Assembly (NCBI GenBank): GCA_030447685.1
Contig: JAUJOK010000027.1
Coordinates: 1 to 64,000 of the forward strand
Direction: 5' to 3'
Origin: Armatimonadaceae bacterium
Lineage (GTDB): Bacteria > Armatimonadota > Armatimonadia > Armatimonadales > Armatimonadaceae
Length of the DNA stretch: 64,000 nt
A program made the position numbers and the translations under genes. Of this stretch, positions 1 to 8,035 are shown piece after piece (within the stretch, counting starts at the first letter, position 1; every line of letters starts with the position of its first letter). The notes beneath the pieces were generated by a model. The model saw nothing but the letters and a program-made list of their open reading frames with translations, made no database searches and was not told the origin of the DNA.

Positions 1-170
1 CGCCGCGCGCCCCCCCCCCCCCGCGGGGGTGGCGCGGCGCGGGGCCGCCCCCCCTCCCGGGGGGCCCCCCCCCCCCCGCGCGGCGGGGGTGGGGGCCTCC
101 ATGCGGGCACAAGAACCGGGGGTCGTCCGGCCGCCCCCCCCGCTCTATTCCCGGGGCCCCCCGCCGCCGA
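1..170. other. C/G homopolymer-rich end, no gene
   Basis: This stretch is almost pure C and G, with repeated runs of 7 to 12 C or 5 to 6 G. Nothing in it looks coding or like an RNA gene. It begins abruptly at the window edge and stops at the end of the CHRD gene. Composition this extreme differs from the rest of the window and may be low-quality contig-end sequence. Confidence 0.5.
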
Positions 171-725
171 TTACGGAACGATCTGACCGCGAATTTCGCC
201 GCCGGGGAAGTCGCCGGGGCCGGAGTTTGGCGGGTCAGTATTGTTGTTGGTATGAACGTTGATATAGGTGTTGCCCTCGTCAATGCGGTCCAGCGCATCG
301 TCAAAGTTGTTGGCCGTAACACCGCTCGGAGATGTACCGGGCCTGAAATTTGCCGGTGTCAGCGTCTTCCGCAATGTCGTCGGAAAGGGACCGTCAGCGG
401 GAAGGAAGAGGTCGAAAATGATCGGACCGGCCTCGGCGGTGGTGCCGACATGAATATGCGCGGCGACGACGTTTGTCAGCCCCTGCGTGTTCATCACCAC
501 TTCGATGGTATTGTTGGTGGCGTTCAGTCGCACGGTCGCACTGCCACTGGCGGGAGTGGTGCGGGGGGTGGGCCGCTCCTGCTGGCCGTCCAGCGTTGAC
601 CGAAGACTAACGACATTATCACCGCCGCCGTCACATCCGGTTAGAGCCAGCGCGGGCGCAAGCAGAGCAGCCACGCTTCCGGCCAGGCACCACGCTTTTT
701 TCTTTCGGCACAGCTGTCCTGTCAT
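171..725 (-). CDS. CHRD domain lipoprotein
   Basis: A 184-residue secreted protein of unknown function. Residues 1-30 form a lipoprotein signal: KKK, a hydrophobic stretch, then a lipobox ending LTGC followed by GGG. The rest is one CHRD (chordin-type) domain with the typical AHIHVG segment and a GGEIRGQI ending. The ATG at 725 is chosen because GGGAG lies just upstream and the signal peptide begins there; the frame stays open further upstream but that part looks non-coding. It is transcribed alone, downstream of recQ on the same strand. CHRD proteins are extracytoplasmic with no agreed function. Confidence 0.85.
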   Translation of the reverse strand: MTGQLCRKKKAWCLAGSVAALLAPALALTGCDGGGDNVVSLRSTLDGQQERPTPRTTPASGSATVRLNATNNTIEVVMNTQGLTNVVAAHIHVGTTAEAGPIIFDLFLPADGPFPTTLRKTLTPANFRPGTSPSGVTANNFDDALDRIDEGNTYINVHTNNNTDPPNSGPGDFPGGEIRGQIVP

Positions 726-921
726 GTTTCCTATCTCCCTTAAAGATTTTGATAAAGGAATGCAATCGGCGGCTCGTTCCCACCGTTCGCGAAGAACCGG
801 CTGTTTTGGAGAGGAGGCCGAGAACGGTTGGCCCAGGGTATAAATGCGGCATGTCCCTTCGCCCCTCCTGCCTGAGTCGTTGCGGAAGAGGGGAAAGTTG
901 GCAGGGAGAATTTCCTTGCCG

Positions 922-3318
922 TTAGCGACCGGTTCCGGCGGAATATTTTTCGATAATCTGAAGAACTGCCGTGCCGAATTTCGCAGCCTTTGCGGGGCCG
1001 ATTCCGGGAATTTCGAGAAGGTCGAATTCATTCGAGGGCTTACGGGCGGCAAGCGCGAGAAGCACTTTGTCGGCGAAAATGACATAGGGAGGCACATTAT
1101 CCCGCTCGGCCTGCCCCCGACGCCAGGCTTTCAGCGCCTCGTATAGATCGGCGTCCACCTCGTCCGGCAGCGGCTCGCCCCTCTTGGGCGGCGCGGGAGC
1201 AGGCGCAGACAGGCGCCACTCGACATCGGCGTCTCCCGTGGCGACCGCGTCACGACCCTCCGCAGTGAGATACAGGCGGCGGTACTCATCGTCGTCATCG
1301 CGGCGCAGGTAGTTCTGCTCGATCAGGGCTTCGATCAGGCGCTCCACTTCGGCCTTTTTCAGCGAGGCCAGCGCGCCGAAAGCCCCCGTGCGCTCCGGTT
1401 TGATGGGCGCGTCGGGGGTGCCGCGCAGCGCGCGCATCAGCCCGGATTTACCGACGGCGAAGGGGCGATAGCCAGCGGCCAGGTCGGCGACGATCTGGAG
1501 GGCGTGCTGCGGCGCTTGAGCAGGGTCGATGGGAGCGCCCGCTTCCTGGCCCCCTCCCCCCGGCCCCCTCCCCCACGCTGCGGGGCGAGCGTCGCCTGCG
1601 GGAGAGGGGGAGGAAGAATTGGATGCACGGCCTTTGCCCGTCTTCTTCGCCTGACCCGCGCATACATCGCACGCGCCGCAGGGCAGATTCGGCCAGCGGT
1701 CGCCGAAATAGCGAGCGATGGCCCCGTGGCGGCAGCGATGGTCGCGCGCATAGGCCTGCATCGCTTCCACGTGGCGTTTCGCGCCTTCGGCGCGCCGCGC
1801 GAGCGTCGCTTCCAGTTGTCGTTTCGTATCGGGCGGGGCGGGCACTATCTCCAGCAGCAGATCACGCGGCGCGGCTCGATAGGTCAGATGGCCAGCGTCC
1901 TGGAAGCGCAGCAGCAGAGGCTCCAGATCGGGCAGCGCCATCCCCGTATCCTGCGCCAGGCGCACGGGGTCGAACTCTCCCCCGCCGCCCAGATGTGCGG
2001 CAAAGGCGTCCCAATCGGGGTCATGGGGGCTGCTTTCCTCATCGCCGCCGGTGAAATCGGGATACAGGGTAAGCGCGCGGGGCAGGTCGGTGTGGCGGGC
2101 GATTAGCCCCGCCTCCTCCAGAATCGGCAGCCCGGCGCGCACCAGACCGTCATCGCCGCCGACACCCTGCGCCAGGGTGTCGAACGCCACCGGGCCGATA
2201 CGCCGCCCCAGGCTTCCGCGCACGGCGGCGTAAACGGCCTTTATCTGGTCGAGTGAGATGATGTCTTCGCGCAGATGCCGGGTGGTATTGGACGCGTCAG
2301 CCGATGAATACAGCAGCGTGCAGGACGACGGCAGACCGTCCCGCCCGGCGCGTCCCGCTTCCTGATAATAGTTTTCCAATGTCCGCGACGGATGGTAATG
2401 GATAAGGAAGCGGATGTCGGCCTTGTCGACACCCATACCGAAGGCGACGGTCGCCACCATGACACGGATGTCGCCGTTCATGAACCGATCCTGCGCGGCG
2501 GCCCGCTCGTCGGGGGGCAGGCCCGCGTGGTAAAAACCAGCGGAGATGTTCTGGCGGCGCAGCATCCGGGCAAGCTGCTCGCACTTTTCCCGCGACCCGG
2601 CATAGACGAGGCCGATGCCGTCGTTTTCCTTGCAGAGGTCGAGCGTCGCCCACAGCTTTTCGTCCTCGCCCTGCACCTTGCGGCAGGACAGGAAAAGATT
2701 ATCGCGGTAGGTAGGACGCACCAGACGCTGAAGCCCCCGCCCCAACTGCCGCTCGATATCGTCCTGCACATCCGGCGTCGCCGTCGCCGTGACCGCCAGT
2801 ACGGAGCGGGGCTGAAGCGCGCCCACCGCGCGGCCCACGGCGCGGTAATCGGGGCGAAAGTCGTGACCCCACTGCGAGATACAATGCGCCTCGTCCACCA
2901 CCACCAGCGACACGTCGGCGCGGCGCAGCGCGTGCAGGAACGGCGGCTGGCGCAGGCGCTCCGGCGCGGCATAGACCATCTTGATGCGGCCCGACTTCAC
3001 CAGGCTCAGCCGCCGCCCGACTTCCGATGAATCCAGCGATGAGTTGATGATCGTGGAGCAGGCGGCGACCTCCGGCGGCAGGTTTTCCGCCTGGTCTTTC
3101 ATCAGCGCGATCAGGGGGGAAAGCACGAGCGTCGCGCCGGGAACGAGCATCGCGGGCAACTGGTAGGTCAGGGATTTGCCGCCGCCGGTGGGCATCACGG
3201 CGAGCGTATCGCGCCCCGCGACCGCCGCCTCGACGATCTCGCGCTGCCCGGCCCGAAAGTCGTCGTGACCGAACAGCCGCTTCAGTTCCGCCCGCAGGTT
3301 ATCCGCCACCGCCGTCAA
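922..3318 (-). CDS. recQ: ATP-dependent DNA helicase RecQ
   Basis: RecQ family 3'-5' DNA helicase for recombination and repair, 798 residues. Walker A TGGGKS is at residues 44-49 and DEAH at 142-145, followed by a helicase C-terminal domain with the YQEAGRAGRDG motif. Next come a cysteine zinc site (CGACDVC near 553-559), a winged-helix RQC region, and a C-terminal HRDC domain ending IPGIGPAKAAKFG. The start is TTG at 3318, 8 nt after GGAGGAG; it overlaps the upstream gene's stop as TTGA, so the two are co-transcribed. The protein is longer than E. coli RecQ, partly because a palindromic repeat encodes about residues 569-590 in the linker between the zinc and winged-helix domains. Confidence 0.95.
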   Translation of the reverse strand: MTAVADNLRAELKRLFGHDDFRAGQREIVEAAVAGRDTLAVMPTGGGKSLTYQLPAMLVPGATLVLSPLIALMKDQAENLPPEVAACSTIINSSLDSSEVGRRLSLVKSGRIKMVYAAPERLRQPPFLHALRRADVSLVVVDEAHCISQWGHDFRPDYRAVGRAVGALQPRSVLAVTATATPDVQDDIERQLGRGLQRLVRPTYRDNLFLSCRKVQGEDEKLWATLDLCKENDGIGLVYAGSREKCEQLARMLRRQNISAGFYHAGLPPDERAAAQDRFMNGDIRVMVATVAFGMGVDKADIRFLIHYHPSRTLENYYQEAGRAGRDGLPSSCTLLYSSADASNTTRHLREDIISLDQIKAVYAAVRGSLGRRIGPVAFDTLAQGVGGDDGLVRAGLPILEEAGLIARHTDLPRALTLYPDFTGGDEESSPHDPDWDAFAAHLGGGGEFDPVRLAQDTGMALPDLEPLLLRFQDAGHLTYRAAPRDLLLEIVPAPPDTKRQLEATLARRAEGAKRHVEAMQAYARDHRCRHGAIARYFGDRWPNLPCGACDVCAGQAKKTGKGRASNSSSPSPAGDARPAAWGRGPGGGGQEAGAPIDPAQAPQHALQIVADLAAGYRPFAVGKSGLMRALRGTPDAPIKPERTGAFGALASLKKAEVERLIEALIEQNYLRRDDDDEYRRLYLTAEGRDAVATGDADVEWRLSAPAPAPPKRGEPLPDEVDADLYEALKAWRRGQAERDNVPPYVIFADKVLLALAARKPSNEFDLLEIPGIGPAKAAKFGTAVLQIIEKYSAGTGR
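1549..1614. repeat. Dispersed C-rich palindromic repeat inside recQ
   Basis: An imperfect palindrome with C-rich and G-rich outer arms (CCTCCCCC against GGGGGAGG) and an inner ACGCT/AGCGT stem. It resembles the elements at 10263-10313 and 56892-56941, which lie between genes. Here it keeps the recQ frame open and encodes a Ser/Pro/Gly-rich linker between two folded domains. Confidence 0.6.
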
Positions 3319-3608
3319 GAATGTTGCTCCTCCGCTTCCGGTGTCGCTCGCGCGCAGATTTTCCAGACATTAAACCAGGAACTAAAGCAGGCAAAGAGAA
3401 CTACACTGCTCGCGACAAGCAGATTGAGTAGCGTACGCTCTCGGAGAAAATCCACTACAAAAAAGACGGCAGCAAAGGTCATCACGATTGCGTTCACAAC
3501 CGCCGCAGGCAGATTCCCTTCATCAACCGCTTTTAACAACCGTCTGTACAGTGGCCAAAGCAGTACCGCTGCCAGAATCGTGAGTACAGGAGTTATTGCC
3601 TCAGCCAT
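3315..3608 (-). CDS. Small two- to three-helix membrane protein
   Basis: A 97-residue protein I do not recognise. It has three hydrophobic segments at about residues 5-20, 38-53 and 62-80, separated by short charged loops, and a charged C-terminus ending EAEEQHS. The ATG at 3608 is preceded by AGAGGTG. Its stop codon overlaps the TTG start of recQ, so the two are translationally coupled, but nothing else ties it to DNA repair. Confidence 0.7.
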   Translation of the reverse strand: MAEAITPVLTILAAVLLWPLYRRLLKAVDEGNLPAAVVNAIVMTFAAVFFVVDFLRERTLLNLLVASSVVLFACFSSWFNVWKICARATPEAEEQHS

Positions 3609-3721
3609 TGCAGTCACCTCTCGCGTATTATCCCCGTCAGACCCGTTCGTCGTAAAGCCGGACATTTCCTGCGCTTGAGTGCGCCAGGCTATGAACAGCC
3701 CGGCCTCGGGGGCGCTGTCGC

Positions 3722-3780
3722 GCCAACCGTCCTGCGGACGGGAGCAGGAAAGGGTCTCCCCCGTCCGCAGGACGGTTGGC
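3722..3780. repeat. Perfect 21-bp inverted repeat
   Basis: Two 21-nt arms (3722-3742 and 3760-3780) are exact reverse complements around a 17-nt loop. The hairpin lies in the 295-bp region between the divergent recQ operon and the apionate operon, which has no other clear gene. No T-run follows on either strand, so it is not a typical terminator. It could be a mobile palindromic element or a regulatory structure. Confidence 0.7.
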
Positions 3781-3903
3781 CGCAGGCCCCACAGCCAGGA
3801 GTGTCCACACTCCGGGGTCAATAACTGGCAGGATACTGCCGCCGTTCCGTTGAACTTGGCGAGGGCGCGACGGGACAGGCTGAACTCCGTCGGGCAATTT
3901 CTC

Positions 3904-5748
3904 ATGCTGACTAAAACCCTGATCTATTACGGGCGGGAGGAAGCGCCGCCGGAACCGCTGGCGCTGCGCGCGGGGCCGCTTTCGATGCGCTTCGACCCGG
4001 ACAACGCTTTTCTGCGCCAGGTGCGGCTCGGCGAGCGCGAGGTCGTGCGCGCTGTCTATGCCGCTGTCCGCGATGAAACATGGGGCACGGTGCCGCCGCG
4101 CGTTCACAACCTCGAAACAGACATCGCCCACGACCGATTCACGCTGTCGTTCGATGTGGAGTGCCGCAAGGGGGAGGTAGATTTCCTGTGGCGCGGGACG
4201 ATTCGCGGCGAGACGGATGGGACCGTGACCTACACCCTCGACGGCACGGCGCGCTCGACATTTCTGAGGAACCGTATCGGCTTCTGTGTCCTGCACCCCG
4301 TCCACGAATGCGCGGGCAATAAATGCGCTGTGGAGCATGCGAATGGAAACGTAAAACACAGCGCATTTCCCGCGCTTATTTCGCCCCATCAGCCTATTCA
4401 AGATATACGTGCCATTACCCATGAGGCCGCGCCGGGCGTCTCCGCCGAACTTCGCTTTTCCGGGGATGTGTTCGAGATGGAGGATCAGCGTAACTGGACG
4501 GATATGTCCTTCAAGACCTACTGCACACCACTTGCGTTGCCGATGCCGGTCCGCGTGCGCGAGGGAACGCGCATCACGCAGTCGGTGACTTTGACCCTCA
4601 ATGGCAGCCCCACCGCGCCTGCATCGCCGCGCGCTTCGGAAATTGAAATCACGCTTGGTGAAGCTCTCGGTCCACTTCCTGAGATCGGGCTGGGGACGGC
4701 GAGCCACGGGCAGAGACCGACAGAACGGGAGCGCGAGCGGCTTCGTGCACTGAACCTTTCGCATCTGCGGGTCGATCTCAAACTTCGAGATACGGACATG
4801 GCGGATACGCTGGCGTCGGCGGCTTCGGAGGCAGGATTGCTCGGTGTACCTCTGGAGGCGGCGCTGTTCGGCCATGATCTTCATGCGGAAATTCCGGCGC
4901 TGGCTCAGGCGATACATCAGTTCAAGCCATCGCTGCGCCGGTGGCTGCTGTACGAGGCAGGCCGCAAGTCTACCAGCGAGGCATTTGCGCAGCGGACGCG
5001 GCCCTATCTGTCGGCGCTGGCGCGTGACATTCCCCTCTACGGCGGCACCAACGAGAACTTTACCGAACTGAACCGGGAACGTCCCCCGACCGCCGCTCTG
5101 GACGGCGTCTGCTACTCAATCAATCCGCAGGTACACGCTTTCGACGACACATCCCTGGTGGAAAACCTGGAAGCGCAGGCGCAAACGGTGGCAAGCGCAC
5201 GCGCCTTTTGCGGCGGTTTACCGATTGCCGTCAGCCCGGTGACGCTGAAACCACGTGCGCGGCAGGGCGTGGAGGACGCGCGGCAAAGGTCACTGTTCGG
5301 GGCGGCGTGGACACTGGGAAGCGTGAAATATCTGGTGGAAAGCGGCGTCAGCAGCATCACGTATTACGAAACAACGGGCAGACTGGGGGTAATGGATACG
5401 AAAATGGTTTTTCCGCTATACCATGTGCTGGCTGATGTGGGCGAATTCGCGGGCGGCGTGGTGCGGCGAACTACCTCCAGTGACCCGCTGACGGTGGTGA
5501 GTTTGAGCGTCTTCAAGGAGGGGCGGACGCGCCTTATCCTGGCAAACTTGACCCCGCAGACACAGCGGGTTCGCCTCCGAAATTTTGGATCGATGGCCCG
5601 CCTGCGGCAACTGGACGAAACGAACGCCGAAGCGGCGATGACGACGCCGGAAGCGTTTCGCGCCACTTCCGCCGCCATTCCTCTTACCGACGGCGCGTGG
5701 GAGCTTCCGCCGTTCGCGGTCGCCTGTTATGAGGAGGAAGCGGCATGA
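3904..5748 (+). CDS. apnL: D-apionate lactonase (ApnL-like)
   Basis: A 614-residue cytoplasmic protein resembling the D-apionate lactonase family, which opens D-apionolactone to D-apionate after oxidation of D-apiose. Family-like stretches are the N-terminal ALRAGPLSMRFD, the WGT segment near residue 60, FPALISPHQP and MEDQRNWTDMSFKTY. The second half looks like a TIM-barrel glycoside-hydrolase-type domain with IPLYGGTNENFTELN. The start at 3904 marks the onset of conserved sequence; no strong ribosome site precedes it. It overlaps the next gene by ATGA and heads a five-gene operon whose other members are all apionate-pathway families. Recognition is from remembered family features, not a search. 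Confidence 0.75.
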   Translation: MLTKTLIYYGREEAPPEPLALRAGPLSMRFDPDNAFLRQVRLGEREVVRAVYAAVRDETWGTVPPRVHNLETDIAHDRFTLSFDVECRKGEVDFLWRGTIRGETDGTVTYTLDGTARSTFLRNRIGFCVLHPVHECAGNKCAVEHANGNVKHSAFPALISPHQPIQDIRAITHEAAPGVSAELRFSGDVFEMEDQRNWTDMSFKTYCTPLALPMPVRVREGTRITQSVTLTLNGSPTAPASPRASEIEITLGEALGPLPEIGLGTASHGQRPTERERERLRALNLSHLRVDLKLRDTDMADTLASAASEAGLLGVPLEAALFGHDLHAEIPALAQAIHQFKPSLRRWLLYEAGRKSTSEAFAQRTRPYLSALARDIPLYGGTNENFTELNRERPPTAALDGVCYSINPQVHAFDDTSLVENLEAQAQTVASARAFCGGLPIAVSPVTLKPRARQGVEDARQRSLFGAAWTLGSVKYLVESGVSSITYYETTGRLGVMDTKMVFPLYHVLADVGEFAGGVVRRTTSSDPLTVVSLSVFKEGRTRLILANLTPQTQRVRLRNFGSMARLRQLDETNAEAAMTTPEAFRATSAAIPLTDGAWELPPFAVACYEEEAA

Positions 5749-6767
5749 CGGAGACGCGTTTCGCTGTCATCGGAAGCGGCTTCTGGTCGCGGTTCCAACT
5801 GGCCGCGTGGCAGGAACTGGAAGGCGTCCGGTGTGTCGCTGTATGTGACCCGAACCGTGAGCGCGCCGAGGCTTTAGCTCGCGACCGGGGCGTGCCTGCC
5901 GTCTACGAGGATGTTGAAACGCTGCTGGACCGCGAATCGCTGGACTTAATAGATATAATCACGCCGGTGGAGACGCACAGTTCGCTGGTCCACCTTGCCG
6001 CCGCGCGCCGTTTGCCGGTGATCTGCCAGAAGCCGATGGCTCCCACGCTGGCGGAAGCGGAACGTATGGTCGCTGCGTGCCGCGACGCCGGGACGCCGTT
6101 CTTCATCCACGAAAACTGGCGCTGGCAGACGCCCATCCGCGCGCTGGCGAAAATCCTCGCTGACGGGCGAATCGGGCACCCGTTTCGCGCCCGAATCCAG
6201 TTCTCGTGCAGCTTCCCGGTTTTCGATAACCAGCCTTTTTTGAAAGAGCTGGAGCAGTTTATTCTGACCGACATCGGCAGTCATATTCTGGACACGGCGC
6301 GCTTCCTGTTCGGCGAGGCGGAAAGCTTGTCTTGCCGGACGCATCGTATCCATCAGGACATCAAAGGCGAGGACGTGGCGACGGTGATGATGACCATGCG
6401 CCGCCGCCAAGAGGACGCCGCGCCGACCACGGTCGTTTGCGATATGAGCTACGCGAGCCGCCTGGAAAATGAGCGGTTCCCGCAGACCTTTTTCCTGGTC
6501 GAAGGCGTAAAAGGCTCGGTGAAACTTGGCAGCGATTACTGGCTGCGTGTCACCACCGAGGCGGGCACCCACTCGTGGCGCTGCCCTCCTCCCCGCTATG
6601 CCTGGGCCGACCCGGAGTACGACGTCGTCCACGCGAGCGGCGTTCCCTGTAATGCCGATCTGCTGCGTGCGCTCCAAACCGGTCAGCACGCCGAAACCCG
6701 CGCGGAAGATAATCTGGAAACGGTACGGCTGGTTTTCGGGGCATATGATTCGGCGGAGAAGTTATGA
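5745..6767 (+). CDS. Gfo/Idh/MocA oxidoreductase, likely D-apiose dehydrogenase
   Basis: A 340-residue NAD(P)-dependent sugar dehydrogenase. The N-terminal Rossmann fold has VIGSGFWS at residues 8-14. The family catalytic motif appears as CQKPMAP with Lys96 in place of the more usual EKP, followed by ENWRWQ and DIGSHILDTARF. Start and stop codons overlap both neighbours by ATGA, implying tight coupling. In known D-apiose pathways a Gfo/Idh/MocA enzyme (ApsD) oxidises D-apiose to apionolactone, the substrate of the upstream lactonase. That role is inferred from context, since the superfamily covers many sugars. Confidence 0.85.
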   Translation: MTETRFAVIGSGFWSRFQLAAWQELEGVRCVAVCDPNRERAEALARDRGVPAVYEDVETLLDRESLDLIDIITPVETHSSLVHLAAARRLPVICQKPMAPTLAEAERMVAACRDAGTPFFIHENWRWQTPIRALAKILADGRIGHPFRARIQFSCSFPVFDNQPFLKELEQFILTDIGSHILDTARFLFGEAESLSCRTHRIHQDIKGEDVATVMMTMRRRQEDAAPTTVVCDMSYASRLENERFPQTFFLVEGVKGSVKLGSDYWLRVTTEAGTHSWRCPPPRYAWADPEYDVVHASGVPCNADLLRALQTGQHAETRAEDNLETVRLVFGAYDSAEKL

Positions 6768-8035
6768 GCGATTATATTCGAGCCACCTATCTTATTGAAA
6801 CGCCGCATCCGGTCGGGCAGGCCGCCGAGGCGCTGGCGGGCGAGCAGTCCTCCGGGACATTCGTTGCCGTGCCGGGAGAAACGGCGGAACTGCGCGAACG
6901 GCACCGTGCCCGTGTTGAGCGCATTACCGAACTGGAAACGGCGGATACGCCAAGCCTGCCGGGATCACGCCCGCCCAGAGGAACAGCAGAAACGTCGCCG
7001 CGCTACCACCGGGCGGAAATTGAGGTTGCCTTCCCGCTGGAAAATGTCGGAACCAACCTGCCGACGCTGTTTGCCACGGTCGCCGGTAATCTGTTCGAAC
7101 TGAGCGAGTTTTCCGGGCTGAAGCTGCTGGATATAGACCTGCCGCCCGCGTTTGCGGATGCTTATCCCGGCCCGCAATTCGGTATCGCGGGGACACGCAG
7201 ACTGGCTGGAGTGTACGAGCGGCCCATTATCGGAACCATCGTCAAGCCCAGCGTCGGGCTGACGCCGGAGCAGACGGCAGCCCTCGCCCGCGATCTGGCC
7301 GAGGCGGACATTGATTTCATTAAAGACGACGAGCTGATGGCCGACCCGCCCCACTCGCCCCTGAAAGAGCGTGTGAGCCAGGTAATGCGCGTGCTGAACG
7401 AGGTCGCCGACCGCAAAGGCAAAAAGGTGATGTATGCCGTGAACATCACCGACGAGATGGACGCGATGCTGCGTCACCATGATACGGTGGTGGAGGCGGG
7501 CGGTACCTGTGTCATGGTCAGCATCAACAGTGTCGGCCTGGTCGGCGTCTCGCACCTGCGGAATCGCTGTTCCCTCCCCATCCACGGCCACCGCAACGGC
7601 TGGGGGATGCTTACCCGGCATCCGCAGCTTGGCATCGCCTTCTCCGCGTACCAGAAGCTGTGGCGATTGGCAGGCGTCGATCATCTGCATGTGAACGGTC
7701 TGCAAAACAAGTTCTGGGAGCCGGACGACTCCGTGGTGCGCTCGATTCAAGCCTGCCTCACGCCACTGCTGGGCGGCTACCCGATTATGCCGGTGGTCTC
7801 GTCCGGCCAATGGGGCGGCCAGGCTCCCGACACCTACCGGCGCACGCAGACCGTGGATTTGATGTATGTCGCGGGCGGCGGCATCATGGCGCATCCCGGC
7901 GGCCCGGCGGCGGGTGTCACGGCGCTGCGGCAGGCGTGGGAAGCGGCGGTATCCGGCGTTGCGCTGGAGCAGTTCGCCCAGGAGCACACGGAACTGCGAC
8001 AGACACTGGAAAAGTTCGGAGGAGGCAGGCGATGA
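6764..8035 (+). CDS. RuBisCO-like protein (form IV), 3-oxo-isoapionate-4-phosphate decarboxylase or transcarboxylase candidate
   Basis: A 423-residue RuBisCO large-subunit homologue. GTIVKPSVGL (157-166) keeps the first catalytic Lys (161) of the RuBisCO GTxxKPKxGL motif but has Ser where the second Lys sits. The metal and carbamate motif is intact as FIKDDE (185-190; Lys187, Asp188, Glu190). HGHRNGWG (274-281) matches the His/Arg phosphate-binding region. The loop-6 position reads VVSSGQWGGQ (344-352) and lacks the CO2-addressing Lys of true RuBisCO. This fits a non-CO2-fixing form IV enzyme. Beside a 3-oxo-isoapionate kinase-type gene it is best read as OiaX (decarboxylase) or OiaT (transcarboxylase/hydrolase); the sequence alone does not separate them. 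It overlaps both neighbours by ATGA. Confidence 0.85.
   Translation: MSDYIRATYLIETPHPVGQAAEALAGEQSSGTFVAVPGETAELRERHRARVERITELETADTPSLPGSRPPRGTAETSPRYHRAEIEVAFPLENVGTNLPTLFATVAGNLFELSEFSGLKLLDIDLPPAFADAYPGPQFGIAGTRRLAGVYERPIIGTIVKPSVGLTPEQTAALARDLAEADIDFIKDDELMADPPHSPLKERVSQVMRVLNEVADRKGKKVMYAVNITDEMDAMLRHHDTVVEAGGTCVMVSINSVGLVGVSHLRNRCSLPIHGHRNGWGMLTRHPQLGIAFSAYQKLWRLAGVDHLHVNGLQNKFWEPDDSVVRSIQACLTPLLGGYPIMPVVSSGQWGGQAPDTYRRTQTVDLMYVAGGGIMAHPGGPAAGVTALRQAWEAAVSGVALEQFAQEHTELRQTLEKFGGGRR

Noticed and set aside
726-1097. Upstream extension of the CHRD lipoprotein
   Set aside because: The lipoprotein signal and ribosome site place the start at 725; the extension has no domain and overlaps the recQ 3' end.
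3637-4917. Long minus-strand open frame antisense to the lactonase gene
   Set aside because: It is a GC-driven mirror of the apnL codons, has no ribosome site or recognisable motif, and the plus frame carries the conserved family sequence.
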